Origin: an uncultured Eubacterium sp.
GTDB taxonomy: Bacteria > Bacillota > Clostridia > Lachnospirales > Lachnospiraceae
Length of the DNA: 60,178 bases
Assembly: GCA_900548465.1 (NCBI GenBank)
Contig: URKY01000011.1
Location: 1-60,178, forward strand
Reading direction: 5' to 3'
The translations under genes and the position numbers were made by a program. Below the pieces are notes generated by a model. The model searched no databases. It saw only the letters and a list, made by a program, of their open reading frames with translations, and was not told the origin of the DNA. Positions within the stretch are counted from its first letter, which is position 1; the number at the start of each line of letters is the position of its first letter. Positions 7,322 through 15,468 of this stretch are shown in pieces.

Positions 7322-8233
7322 ATGAGCAAATTAAAAAAAGACATAGCATACTACCATCTCCCGGGACTGTTTGAGTTTTACGAATTGTATAAGGTGTTTT
7401 TGTCAATCTTTCGGGAGCATAGGGAATATTTTTATGATTGGTGCGATATAGGTTCTATATATGGTGCCCCGGTAGATTGCATCTGGGGTGGAGGACGGGC
7501 AGGATTCGGAAATCACGCCCCTGAAGATGTACTTGAATTAATGCAGGAATATGGAATTTCAGCAAGACTTACATTTAGCAATTCACTGCTTAAGAAGGAA
7601 CATCTTTCGGATAGTAAATGCAATGAGATTTGCAAAATGTTTGAAAAAAGTGAAATAGTAAAGAATGGAGTTATTGTTCATTCAGAATTACTGTTGGATT
7701 ATTTGAAAAAGAACTATCCGGGGTTTTATTTTGTGTCTTCAACAACAAAGGTGCTGACGGAGTTTGAGCAATTTATTAAGGAAGTAAAAAGAGAGGATTT
7801 TCTTTATGTTGTACCGGATTTTCGCCTGAATAAGGAATTTGAACAACTAAATAAAATGTCGGAAATCCTAAAAGATAAGGTGGAGTTTTTGTGTAACGAA
7901 TGTTGCTGGGTTGGGTGTCAGGACAGAAAAAAGTGTTACGAAAATGTCAGCCACAAAAATCTGGGAGACAACTGTCCGGACCATCAGTGTTCAGCCCCCA
8001 GCGTAAATAACGGATACAGTTTTTCTAAGGCAATGGAAAATCCGGGATTTATTGGAATGAATGATATTAGAAATGTTTATTTACCAATGGGATTTTCAAA
8101 TTTCAAAATTGAAGGCAGAAGCCTTGGAAGTGCTTTGATTTTGGAATTTTTACTATATTATATGACAAAACTGGAGTATCAGATTCACGTTAGGGAAAAA
8201 ATATATTTGGACAATATGCTGGATTTGTTTTAA
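7322..8233 (+). CDS. U32 peptidase-like / UbiU-V-like protein, uncertain
   Basis: About 303 residues. The C-terminal FSNFKIEGRSLGSALIL resembles the FKIEGR motif of U32-family proteins, and a cysteine cluster (CNECCWVGCQDRKKC, then NCPDHQC) could hold an iron-sulphur cluster or zinc, as four-cysteine U32-type hydroxylases do. The N-terminal LPGLFEFYELYK and a CIWGGGRAGFG loop are not familiar. Start 7322 is favoured since AAGAAGGGA precedes it by about 12 bases; 7286 has no ribosome site. Preceding terminator and own upstream region suggest a separate unit. Family assignment is inference. Confidence 0.5.
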   Translation: MSKLKKDIAYYHLPGLFEFYELYKVFLSIFREHREYFYDWCDIGSIYGAPVDCIWGGGRAGFGNHAPEDVLELMQEYGISARLTFSNSLLKKEHLSDSKCNEICKMFEKSEIVKNGVIVHSELLLDYLKKNYPGFYFVSSTTKVLTEFEQFIKEVKREDFLYVVPDFRLNKEFEQLNKMSEILKDKVEFLCNECCWVGCQDRKKCYENVSHKNLGDNCPDHQCSAPSVNNGYSFSKAMENPGFIGMNDIRNVYLPMGFSNFKIEGRSLGSALILEFLLYYMTKLEYQIHVREKIYLDNMLDLF

Positions 8234-8251
8234 ATTTTAATGGAGGTATTT

Positions 8252-8647
8252 ATGGGTAAAAAAAAAGTAGCATTTATTTGCGTTCATAATTCCTGTAGAA
8301 GCCAGATTGCGGAGGCTCTTGGAAAATATTATGCTGCAGATGTATTTGAAAGTTATTCAGCTGGAACAGAGACAAAGCCACAAATTAATCAGGATGCTGT
8401 GCGAATTATGAAAGAAATGTATGGCATTGATATGGAAAAGGAACAATATTCAAAACTTATCTCAGATATTCCTTCACCTGATATAGCAATTTCAATGGGA
8501 TGCAATGTTGGATGTCCTTTTATTGGTAGAAAATTTGATTATAATTGGGAATTAGATGATCCAACCGGAAAAACAGATGAAGAATTTATAAGTACTGTTA
8601 AAAAAATTGAGAAGAATATATTTGAATTAAAGAATGCTATAAAATAG
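8252..8647 (+). CDS. arsC: Thioredoxin-coupled arsenate reductase (LMW phosphatase fold)
   Basis: 131 residues with the P-loop CVHNSCRSQ at positions 10-18 and two further Cys at 84 and 88 in SMGCNVGCP, the three-cysteine cascade of Staphylococcus/Bacillus-type ArsC (Cys10, 82, 89). It reduces arsenate to arsenite, regenerated by thioredoxin. Cys15 in the P-loop is also conserved. The ATG at 8252 follows GGAGG by five bases; 8240 lies within that site. No arsB, acr3 or arsR is nearby, so export would depend on genes elsewhere. Confidence 0.85.
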   Translation: MGKKKVAFICVHNSCRSQIAEALGKYYAADVFESYSAGTETKPQINQDAVRIMKEMYGIDMEKEQYSKLISDIPSPDIAISMGCNVGCPFIGRKFDYNWELDDPTGKTDEEFISTVKKIEKNIFELKNAIK

Positions 8648-8659
8648 TAGGAGAATTAC

Positions 8660-8842
8660 ATGAATATTCATGAAACAGAGACAAGAACATTTGTCATGGT
8701 TGAGAAACTTGTAAAAGTGTGGGAGGAATCAGTTCGTTCAACCCATTTATTTCTTTCAGAACAGGAAATTGGACAAATTAAAGAATATGATTTTGCAGGC
8801 AACGGAACTTGGAATTTCATCATGCATTATTTCAAGAGGATA
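8660..8842 (+). pseudogene. GNAT acetyltransferase N-terminal remnant
   Basis: The frame reads VEKLVKVWEESVRSTHLFLS, the typical first helix of a GNAT protein, then loses similarity after about 45 codons and stops. A good AGGAGAATTAC site precedes the ATG. The downstream sequence is a macro-domain fragment in another frame. The gene has lost its acetyl-CoA binding part. Confidence 0.6.
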
Positions 8843-9121
8843 TGAAACTTTTGATTCAGCAGAGGGCAGGGTCATGAAGAGCCTACCGGAAGTGCCAAAA
8901 TCACATCGGCTTTTAATTTGCCCTGTGAGTATGTAATTCATACGGTGGGACCTATTGTCGCCGGAAAACTTTATAAAACACAGGAAGAACAGTTAAAAAA
9001 CTGTTACGAATCATGTCTAAAAATTGCAGTGGAAAACAAGGTTGAAAGCATAGCTTTTTATAGTGGCGAGAGGTTTGAAAAATATTTTAGGGACTTTTAT
9101 GAAAAAGGTTGTTTTTCTTGA
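8843..9121 (+). pseudogene. Macro domain protein (ADP-ribose hydrolase type) fragment
   Basis: From about 8855 the frame reads GHEEPTGSAKIT, FNLPCEYVIHTVGPIV and EEQLKNCYESCLKIA, which are the central motifs of macro domain ADP-ribosyl hydrolases. The N-terminal ADP-ribose-binding strands and the final GV(Y/F)G(Y/F)P loop are missing. The C-terminal residues (FYSGERFEKYFRDFY) belong to something else. Non-functional relic. Confidence 0.7.
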
Positions 9122-9176
9122 ATTAGGTGTGGGATATAACACGCCGGCAATTGATAAAAGCATCTGGCGTTTATAA
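9099..9176 (+). pseudogene. Sir2-like C-terminal scrap
   Basis: MKKVVFLELGVGYNTPAI matches the conserved (F)LELGVG-NTP motif near the end of bacterial Sir2-like deacylases that are commonly encoded beside macro domain proteins. Only 25 codons remain and they overlap the macro-domain fragment in another frame. With the preceding fragment it suggests a lost macro/sirtuin pair for reversible ADP-ribosylation. Confidence 0.5.
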
Positions 9177-9320
9177 AGATGCAGGAAGGAATTTGCCAAT
9201 ATATTGTATGTATTCAGGAGTTTTTCTGTTTTCGCTAAATATAATAAAAGGCAGAAAACGGGTAAGCATTGTGCCGGCAATACATAAAGCTATAATAATT
9301 ATCTGTTGTGAAAGTGTCAT
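9171..9320 (-). pseudogene. azlD: AzlD branched-chain amino acid export subunit, truncated
   Basis: The 49-codon frame begins with a good AGGAGG-like site (CAGGGAGGTC) and reads ALCIAGTMLTRFLPFIIF and EYIQYIGKFLP, the conserved start of AzlD (about 100 residues). It stops directly after FLPAS, at the point where the Sir2 scrap begins, so an internal or terminal deletion removed the second half. It follows azlC by 4 bases. Confidence 0.65.
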
Positions 9321-9324
9321 TTAT

Positions 9325-9465
9325 TTAGACCTCCCTGTGTGCTAATTTATTTTTAAATATTGTAAGAAGTGCCAATATTACTATCATTGTAGGGAGCATA
9401 AAGGAATCAGCTCCAAAAATCAGAATTGTATATGGAAATGCTGTTTTTAATGCTTTGAGTTTCAT
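9325..9465 (-). pseudogene. azlC: AzlC permease with internal deletion
   Basis: The 46-codon frame begins MKLKALKTAFPYTI, like the N-terminus of AzlC (about 230 residues), and jumps straight into FGADSFMLPTMIVILALLTI, which is the C-terminal end of the same family. About 180 residues from the middle are gone while frame, start and stop are kept. AGGTAA serves as ribosome site. Together with azlD it was a branched-chain amino acid exporter. Confidence 0.6.
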
Positions 9466-9591
9466 AAAGTTACCTGCTTTCTGTTGACAATAAATATGTA
9501 AAAATAGCATTACGAATGGAAGTATAACATTGTTATATTTAATTTACAATGTAGCTTAATATAAAGATTAAGAAATTAATATTATTGGAAG

Positions 9592-9620
9592 TTGACAGAC
9601 TTTAACAGTTATAGTATTCT
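9592..9620 (+). promoter_or_regulatory. Promoter of the fluoride riboswitch transcript
   Basis: TTGACA at 9592-9597 and TATTCT at 9615-9620 with a 17-bp spacer precede the riboswitch by a few bases. Confidence 0.6.
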
Positions 9621-9621
9621 T

Positions 9622-9722
9622 AATCAGGTAGGGAATGAAGTTCTCCCTTGGGAAACCTAAAGTGCTTATTTAGCTGATGACTTCTACGATTATTACAGTC
9701 GCAGAAGTATCAGCTTTTTTTT
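9622..9722 (+). ncRNA. Fluoride riboswitch (crcB motif) with terminator
   Basis: AGGTAGGGAATGAAGTTCTCCC followed by GGGAAACC, a short helix AGTGCT/AGCT and TGATGACTTCTAC fits the crcB/fluoride aptamer, including the conserved GATGA-CTTC-type 3' strand pairing back to GAAGTTC. The 3' strand also forms AGCTGATGACTTCT with AGAAGTATCAGCT (9671-9715) followed by eight T, a terminator that would compete with the aptamer: a classical ON switch in which fluoride allows read-through. The downstream gene is a cation/H+ antiporter, a known partner of this riboswitch class. Confidence 0.85.
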
Positions 9723-9746
9723 CGTTTAAATTTAAGGAGGGATTAT

Positions 9747-10946
9747 ATGTTAACATCATTAGCGCTTATTTTTATTGTAGGATTAGCTATGGGGGCTATT
9801 TGCAGCCGGCTAAAATTACCGAGAATTATCGGAATGCTTGTAACAGGAATTGTGTTAGGCCCCTATGTGTTGGATTTTTTGGACCCATCAATTTTGTCAA
9901 TTTCCGAAGAACTGAGAAAAATGGCATTAATTATTATTCTGTTAAAAGCAGGTTTGTCACTGGATATTAAGGACTTGAAAAAAGCAGGACGACCGGCAAT
10001 TTTTTTGTCTTTTGTTCCGGCAACCTGTGAAATAATAGGATATATTTTATTTGCACCGGCAATTCTTGGAATAAACATGATAGAGGCAGCAGTTATGGGA
10101 GCGGTTCTTGGAGCAGTTTCACCGGCAGTGGTTGTACCGCGAATGGTAAATCTCATGGACAGAAAATATGGAACTCAAAAAGCAATTCCCCAAATGATAA
10201 TGGCAGGTGCATCCTGCGATGACATATTTGTCATTGTTTTATTTACTACGTTCTTAAGCATTGCCCAGGGTGGAAGTGCCCAAATATTAGATTTTGTAAA
10301 TATACCGGTTTCGATTATTCTTGGAATTTTACTTGGTGCAGTTGTAGGATATGGATTATATTTATTTTTTGAGACATCCTATGCACATAAGCATTGCGTC
10401 AGAAACAGTATGAAGGTAATAATCGTACTTGGTTTTTCATTTCTTTTAATTGCAATTGAAGGTTGGCTTAAAGGAAAGATTTCCGTGTCCGGATTACTTG
10501 CAGTTGTGAGTATGGCATGTATAATAAAGATGAAAAGTACGGCTTTTGTTTCAAAAAGACTGTCGGAAAAATTTGGAAAATTATGGTTGGCAGCGGAAGT
10601 CATGCTTTTTGTTTTGGTTGGAGCGGCAATAGATATCAGGTATACGTTAAGTGCAGGTATTGCAGCGGTTTTGATGATTTTGGTAGCCTTAATCTTTAGG
10701 GCAATTGGCGTTTTAATTTGTATGATAAAGACAAATCTTACATGGAAAGAAAGAGCATTTTGTGTTATTGCATATCTTCCAAAGGCAACGGTTCAGGCGG
10801 CAATTGGTTCAGTACCCCTTGCGTCAGGTCTTGCATGTGGAAAAATTGTTCTGTCAGTTGCAGTGCTGGCAATTATTATAACCGCACCGTTAGGGTCAAT
10901 AGGAATAGACAATACCTATAAAAATTTTTTACAAAAAGAAAGTTAG
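9747..10946 (+). CDS. Cation:proton antiporter (CPA2-type), fluoride-controlled
   Basis: 399 residues, about eleven to twelve hydrophobic segments. Family marks: LPRIIGMLVTGIVLGP near the N-terminus, LKAGLSLDI, GAVLGAVSPAVVVPRM, and AGASCDDIFVIV, where the paired acidic residues match the ion-binding site of Na+/H+ antiporters. It probably exchanges Na+ or K+ for H+. The start follows AAGGAGGG by 7 bases. The fluoride riboswitch upstream implies that its physiological job includes coping with fluoride, maybe by restoring pH or ion balance; direct fluoride export is not excluded. Confidence 0.88.
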   Translation: MLTSLALIFIVGLAMGAICSRLKLPRIIGMLVTGIVLGPYVLDFLDPSILSISEELRKMALIIILLKAGLSLDIKDLKKAGRPAIFLSFVPATCEIIGYILFAPAILGINMIEAAVMGAVLGAVSPAVVVPRMVNLMDRKYGTQKAIPQMIMAGASCDDIFVIVLFTTFLSIAQGGSAQILDFVNIPVSIILGILLGAVVGYGLYLFFETSYAHKHCVRNSMKVIIVLGFSFLLIAIEGWLKGKISVSGLLAVVSMACIIKMKSTAFVSKRLSEKFGKLWLAAEVMLFVLVGAAIDIRYTLSAGIAAVLMILVALIFRAIGVLICMIKTNLTWKERAFCVIAYLPKATVQAAIGSVPLASGLACGKIVLSVAVLAIIITAPLGSIGIDNTYKNFLQKES

Positions 10947-10955
10947 GAGATAGCT

Positions 10956-12305
10956 ATGGGAAAAAATAATTATATTGATACATCAAAAGAACTTATGGAT
11001 TTTATTAAGAAAAGCCCAAGTGCCTTTCATGTGGTTGCTAATTTTGCAACTATGTTGGAAAATGCAGGTTTTGTGCCTTTGAATGAAAGAAATAAATGGA
11101 ATTTGGTTTCGGGAAAGAAATATTACATTACAAGAAATGGCTCATCAATTATAGCTTTTCGCATGCCGGAAAATAAGGATTTCTATAATTTTCAAATAGC
11201 GGCGGCTCATAGTGATTCACCGGCGTTCAAAATTAAAGAGAATCCTGAAATGGTGCAGGATAATAACTACGTAACATTGAATGTGGAAAATTATGGTGGA
11301 ATGCTTATGGCACCATGGCTTGACAGACCATTGTCTGTGGCAGGACGTGTTATTGTAAGGGATAATGGGTTGCTGAAACCCATACTTATAAATGTGGACA
11401 GGGATTTGTGTGTGATTCCAAATCTTGCCATTCACATGAACAGAGATGCTAACAATGGCATTAAATATAATCCGCAGAAAGACATGATTCCATTGTTTGG
11501 TGAGATTTCATCAAAGGATAAATTTGAAAAAATAATTGCAAAGGAAGCCGGTACAGAGGCGGAAAATATCATCGGCAGGGATTTGTTTTTATACAACAGA
11601 GAAGAAGGAACAATCTGGGGGGCCGATAATGAATTTATATCATCTCCAAGGCTTGATGATGTTATGTGCGCATACAGTTGCATGAAAGCCCTGATAGAAG
11701 AAGATAATGAAAATAAGGAGAGTGTTAACGTATGTACGGTTTTTGACAATGAAGAAGTGGGAAGCACAACTAAACAGGGAGCAGATTCATCATTTTTATC
11801 AGATGTGCTTTCAAGAATAGCAATGTGTTCGGAAAAGACGGAGGAAGATTTTGTAAGAGCAGTAGCTTCATCATTTATGCTTTCGGCAGATAATGCTCAC
11901 GCAGTTCATCCAAATTATCCGGAAAAGGCAGACCCAACAAACAGACCATATATGAATAAGGGAATTGTCATCAAATATAATGCAAATCAGAAATATACAA
12001 CAGATGCAATATCGGCAGCTGTATTTAAAGAAATTTGTGGAAAAGCCCGGGTAGAAGTTCAGTCATATGTTAACCGTTCAGACATTCCGGGAGGCTCAAC
12101 TCTTGGCAATATTTCAAACAGCCACATTTCCCTGAATACTGTAGACATAGGGCTTGCACAGCTTGCAATGCACTCACCTTATGAAACGGCGGGTGTGAAA
12201 GATACTGAATTTATGATAAAAGCTGTAAAGAAATTCTATGAGACAGCCATTGTAACAGATGAGGAAGGAAGATATAGTCTGGGAGGAAAAATTACCCGGA
12301 AATAA
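10956..12305 (+). CDS. M18 family aminopeptidase
   Basis: 449 residues with the M18 zinc-peptidase motifs: AAHSDSPAFKI (metal His and Asp), SSPRLDD, VCTVFDNEEVGS (catalytic Glu pair) and SADNAHAVHPNY, then GGSTLGNISNSH near the end. It is a cytosolic dodecameric metallo-aminopeptidase that trims acidic or neutral N-terminal residues from peptides. GTTAGGAGATAG supplies the ribosome site, and the start lies 9 bases after the antiporter stop, so the two may be co-transcribed. No anomalies. Confidence 0.95.
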   Translation: MGKNNYIDTSKELMDFIKKSPSAFHVVANFATMLENAGFVPLNERNKWNLVSGKKYYITRNGSSIIAFRMPENKDFYNFQIAAAHSDSPAFKIKENPEMVQDNNYVTLNVENYGGMLMAPWLDRPLSVAGRVIVRDNGLLKPILINVDRDLCVIPNLAIHMNRDANNGIKYNPQKDMIPLFGEISSKDKFEKIIAKEAGTEAENIIGRDLFLYNREEGTIWGADNEFISSPRLDDVMCAYSCMKALIEEDNENKESVNVCTVFDNEEVGSTTKQGADSSFLSDVLSRIAMCSEKTEEDFVRAVASSFMLSADNAHAVHPNYPEKADPTNRPYMNKGIVIKYNANQKYTTDAISAAVFKEICGKARVEVQSYVNRSDIPGGSTLGNISNSHISLNTVDIGLAQLAMHSPYETAGVKDTEFMIKAVKKFYETAIVTDEEGRYSLGGKITRK

Positions 12306-12323
12306 TATGAAAAAAACAGGGGC

Positions 12324-12438
12324 TGACCAGAAAAAGTGTGGTAAACCAGATTGAGTTGACCCGAAAAAGTGTAGATATTACAATGAAAGTGACCCGAAAA
12401 AATGTAAAAAACCAACTTGTATACCCCAGAAAAAATGT
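12324..12438 (+). repeat. Four tandem units, exact 33-bp period
   Basis: A 16-nt core close to TGACCCGAAAAARTGT starts at 12324, 12357, 12390 and 12423, exactly 33 bp apart each time, with diverged 17-nt spacers. Read in one frame the units give LTRKSV, LTRKSV, VTRKNV and YPRKNV, an 11-residue period. The array fills the 170 bp between the M18 peptidase and the DUF4143 ATPase. It may be a binding array, a remnant of a repetitive peptide, or spaced by two helical-turn triplets (33 bp is about three turns). Confidence 0.8.
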
Positions 12439-12476
12439 GATATACTTAATAATAAGTAATGTGAGAAGGTGGATAA

Positions 12477-13766
12477 ATGAAAAGATTTGCAATGGAAAAA
12501 CTGTTAAAGTGGAAGGAAAGCAAGCGTAGAAAACCACTTATTATAATGGGAGCCAGACAGGTTGGAAAAACATGGCTGATGAAAGAGTTTGGCAGAAAAT
12601 ATTACAAAAAGGTAGCTTATATTTCTTTTTATAATAATGAACGTATTAAATCTGTATTTGAAATGGATTTTGATATAAAGAGGATTATAATGAATTTAAA
12701 CATTGAGTCGGGAGTTACAATAAATGCCGAAGATACTCTTATTATTTTTGACGAAATACAGGATGCACCTAAGGTGCTGGAGTCTTTGAAGTATTTTTGT
12801 GAAGATGCACCGGAATACCATGTGGTTGCTGCGGGCTCACTTTTGGGAGTGGCTATACACGAGGGTGTTTCATACCCGGTAGGAAAGGTAGATTTGTTGG
12901 ATTTATATCCTCTAAACTACAGAGAGTTTTTGTGTGCAATGGGAGAAGAATCCTTAGCAGAAGCTCTTGAAACGAAAGATTATAGCGTAATTGACAACTT
13001 CTCGGATAAATATTTGTTTTGGCTGAAGAACTATTATTATGTAGGTGGAATGCCGGCAGTGGTGGATTATTTCAGAGAAGAGAATGATTATTTAGGAGTC
13101 AGGGAAATCCAAAAAGATATAGTAAGGCAGTACAAAGGTGATTTTGGAAAGCACGTTGAAACTAAAGAATTACCAAGAATAAATATGGTCTGGGAGTCAA
13201 TACCAATACAGTTAGCAAAAGAAAACAAAAAGTTTTTCTTTGGACAAATAAAGAAGGGTGCCCGTAGTAGTGAATTTGAGGTGGCAATACAGTGGCTGCT
13301 TGATTGTGGCTTAATATACAAGGTATATCGTGTTAATGAACCCAATGTGCCGTTAGCATCATACAAAAGTTTTAATGCATATAAACTTTTTATGCTAGAC
13401 GTAGGATTATTAGGAGCGTTAAGTGAATTAGATGCAGAATCAATATTAGATGGAAACGATATATTTATTGAATTTAAGGGTGCCTTAACAGAACAATATG
13501 TATTACAACAAATAATTTCGGATACTAAGTATACGCCATACTATTTTGGAACTGATAAAGGAACATATGAACAGGACTTTTTGATACAAAAAGGAAAATC
13601 AATAGTTCCAATTGAGGTAAAGGCAGAGACTAATATAAAATCAAAAAGTCTGAAAGCATTTTGTGATAAGTACAAACCGGAGATGGCAGTTAGATTTTCA
13701 ACAATGAATTATATAGAGCAGGAATGGATGAAAAATATTCCGTTATACGCAGTTTGCAATTTATAA
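12477..13766 (+). CDS. DUF4143/AAA_14 family ATPase
   Basis: 429 residues. The N-terminal AAA core has Walker A GARQVGKTW (residues about 22-30) and Walker B LIIFDEIQ (about 96-103), then AAGSLLGV as sensor region; the C-terminal part has the DUF4143 domain with LTEQYVLQQI and a QDFLIQKGKSIVPIEVKAE stretch that looks like a PD-(D/E)XK nuclease core (D, then E-V-K). Family role is unclear; such genes are mobile and scattered among anaerobes. A GTGAGAAGGTGG site precedes the ATG. Preceded by the 33-bp repeats and followed without gap by a nitrilase-type remnant, suggesting insertion into that locus. Confidence 0.85.
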   Translation: MKRFAMEKLLKWKESKRRKPLIIMGARQVGKTWLMKEFGRKYYKKVAYISFYNNERIKSVFEMDFDIKRIIMNLNIESGVTINAEDTLIIFDEIQDAPKVLESLKYFCEDAPEYHVVAAGSLLGVAIHEGVSYPVGKVDLLDLYPLNYREFLCAMGEESLAEALETKDYSVIDNFSDKYLFWLKNYYYVGGMPAVVDYFREENDYLGVREIQKDIVRQYKGDFGKHVETKELPRINMVWESIPIQLAKENKKFFFGQIKKGARSSEFEVAIQWLLDCGLIYKVYRVNEPNVPLASYKSFNAYKLFMLDVGLLGALSELDAESILDGNDIFIEFKGALTEQYVLQQIISDTKYTPYYFGTDKGTYEQDFLIQKGKSIVPIEVKAETNIKSKSLKAFCDKYKPEMAVRFSTMNYIEQEWMKNIPLYAVCNL

Positions 13767-13774
13767 AAAATAAA

Positions 13775-13933
13775 GTAGGAGAAACCTTAGTAATTAATCC
13801 TAATGGAGATGTTGTTGCAAAAGCTGGGGCTGGAGAACAATTGTTAGTATGTGAAATAGACTTAAATGAGTCTGTTAAAAGACAGAGAGAAGTTCCGTAC
13901 CTTTCAACAAGACATAAGGAATGGTATAAATAA
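13775..13933 (+). pseudogene. Carbon-nitrogen hydrolase (nitrilase superfamily) C-terminal remnant
   Basis: VGETLVINPNGDVVAKAG and LLVCEIDLNESVKRQR match the last strands of nitrilase/omega-amidase enzymes. Only about 50 of some 270 residues remain, so the Glu-Lys-Cys catalytic part is missing. It starts straight after the stop of the DUF4143 ATPase. It is probably what is left of the gene replaced by that insertion. Confidence 0.65.
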
Positions 13934-14047
13934 TATAAAATTTTTTAATGCCTGTTTATTAGTCAAAAAGCTAATGATACAGGCATAATTTTTTATTTTG
14001 CACTAAAATCATATTCTAAATCGTGTTAGTTAATGAAAGGAGCTTAC

Positions 14048-14527
14048 ATGCTAAACATTCAAACAGAAAAACAGTACAACAAAATAGTTGAAAATTATTC
14101 TGACATGATATTTAGAATCGCTTACCAGTATTTGTATAACAAATATGATGCAGAAGATATTGTGCAGGAAGTTTTCGTGAAACTATTAAGCAGAAAAGTT
14201 ATTTTTAAAGATGAAGAGCATGTTAAATCCTGGCTGATCAGAGTAACTATAAACCAATGTCTAGACTACAAGAAATCTTTGGCAAAAAGAAGTACGGTAC
14301 CAATTGAAAACATGGAAATTCCTTTTACACAGAAAGAGGAAGGAATCCTTGAAGAACTTCAATTGCTAAAGGAGGATGAGCGAAACATTCTTTATCTGTA
14401 TTATTATGAAGGATACAAAATAAAGGAAATTGCAAAAATCCTAAAACAAAAACAAAACACGATTAATTCAAAACTTACAAGAGCTCGAAAAAAATTGAAA
14501 GAGATAATGGAGGTTAAAAATGAATAG
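14048..14527 (+). CDS. ECF-type RNA polymerase sigma factor
   Basis: 159 residues. Region 2 reads FRIAYQYLYNKYDAEDIVQEVFVKL, and region 4 reads ERNILYLYYYEGYKIKEIAKILKQKQNTINSKLTRARKKL (cut here as two parts, the helix-turn-helix being IKEIAKIL and NTINSKLTRARK). It directs RNA polymerase to a stress regulon, presumably its own operon. AAGGAG lies 7 bases before ATG 14048; the ATG at 14033 is part of that site. It overlaps the next gene by 8 bases, the usual sigma/anti-sigma coupling. Confidence 0.93.
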   Translation: MLNIQTEKQYNKIVENYSDMIFRIAYQYLYNKYDAEDIVQEVFVKLLSRKVIFKDEEHVKSWLIRVTINQCLDYKKSLAKRSTVPIENMEIPFTQKEEGILEELQLLKEDERNILYLYYYEGYKIKEIAKILKQKQNTINSKLTRARKKLKEIMEVKNE

Positions 14528-15404
14528 CGATTATAAAAGTGCACTGGACAAAATTCATCTTGAACAGGAAAAAAAGGAAGGGATGAAGCAGTTATTCAGA
14601 AAAAATAATATGAGAAGAAAAATTAATTTTATTAAACCGGCAGTTGCTGTTGCAGCATGTATGGCACTTGTTGTTGGCTTGGGTCAGATTGGGAGTAATC
14701 CCACTACAAAGAACAACCGATATGGTTTTTCTATTAGATTAAATGCGCAAACATTAGCAAAGAGTAAAACTGCAATAGATGACGCAAAGGGATTTAGCGG
14801 TGCAATGTGCGGAAGCGAAGAAAAGGGACAGGTTAGTTACCTTGTAGAATTTCCGGTATCATGTAAAGGTAAAAATATTGACAAAATTACTTATAGTATA
14901 AAAGATGCAGTTTTTCAGATAACTAATCCGGAAGGAAATAGTATTGTAACTGAAGGAAAAAAATCATCAAAAACCTTTAATACGCCAAGCACAATAGCAG
15001 ATTGTGATGATAAAAAAACAAAAGAAGACGAGTATACAGGCTCTCAGTACACATCATTTACGGTTGATTATGATAGACAGAAGGATGAGCAAACCTTTAT
15101 TGGAATAGCTTATGATTCAAATTATCTCTCAAAGGGGCAAAAGGCAGAAATAAATAAATTAGATGCCTTTGATGGAACAGGAAATGCGCTAAATACTAAA
15201 AAAGCAGTGTATGAGCAGCTTTACAAAAATGTTGAAATTAACTGTACGGTAACCTATAAGGACAAAACTACAGAAACAAAGAAAATAAAAGTTACACCTA
15301 AAATTGGAAAAATTGCAGACTTGGATTCAGGTGAGTCAAAGACAGAAGAAAAAAATCCAAAAGCAGATGACAAGACAGTTTATACAGTTTACAGTATAAA
15401 GTAA
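14520..15404 (+). CDS. Membrane-bound anti-sigma factor, putative
   Basis: 294 residues with a cytosolic N-terminus of about 35 residues (the likely sigma-binding part), one membrane helix (AVAVAACMALVVGLG, about 38-54) and a long extracellular domain without recognised enzymatic motifs. Position behind the ECF sigma gene with an 8-base overlap and the single membrane span suggest it holds the sigma factor until an envelope signal arrives. No zinc-binding HxxxCxxC anti-sigma motif is present. Ends with a terminator. Confidence 0.75.
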   Translation: MNSDYKSALDKIHLEQEKKEGMKQLFRKNNMRRKINFIKPAVAVAACMALVVGLGQIGSNPTTKNNRYGFSIRLNAQTLAKSKTAIDDAKGFSGAMCGSEEKGQVSYLVEFPVSCKGKNIDKITYSIKDAVFQITNPEGNSIVTEGKKSSKTFNTPSTIADCDDKKTKEDEYTGSQYTSFTVDYDRQKDEQTFIGIAYDSNYLSKGQKAEINKLDAFDGTGNALNTKKAVYEQLYKNVEINCTVTYKDKTTETKKIKVTPKIGKIADLDSGESKTEEKNPKADDKTVYTVYSIK

Positions 15405-15420
15405 TAAGCAACTTATAAAT

Positions 15421-15468
15421 AAGGCTGTGGCATTAACGAAAAATGTTAATATCACAGCCTTGTTTTAT
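15421..15468. terminator. Rho-independent terminator
   Basis: AAGGCTGTGGCATTAAC (15421-15437) pairs with GTTAATATCACAGCCTT (15445-15461), then GTTTTAT. It closes the sigma operon and may also serve the minus-strand remnant that follows. Confidence 0.9.

Noticed and set aside
12324..12438. CRISPR array
   Set aside because: The period is only 33 bp with a 16-nt core and 17-nt spacers, just four units, and no cas genes are present.
12338..12529. 63-codon ORF across the 33-bp repeats
   Set aside because: GTG start without ribosome site and overlap with the ATPase start; treated as a repeat array rather than a gene, although the 11-residue periodicity is noted.
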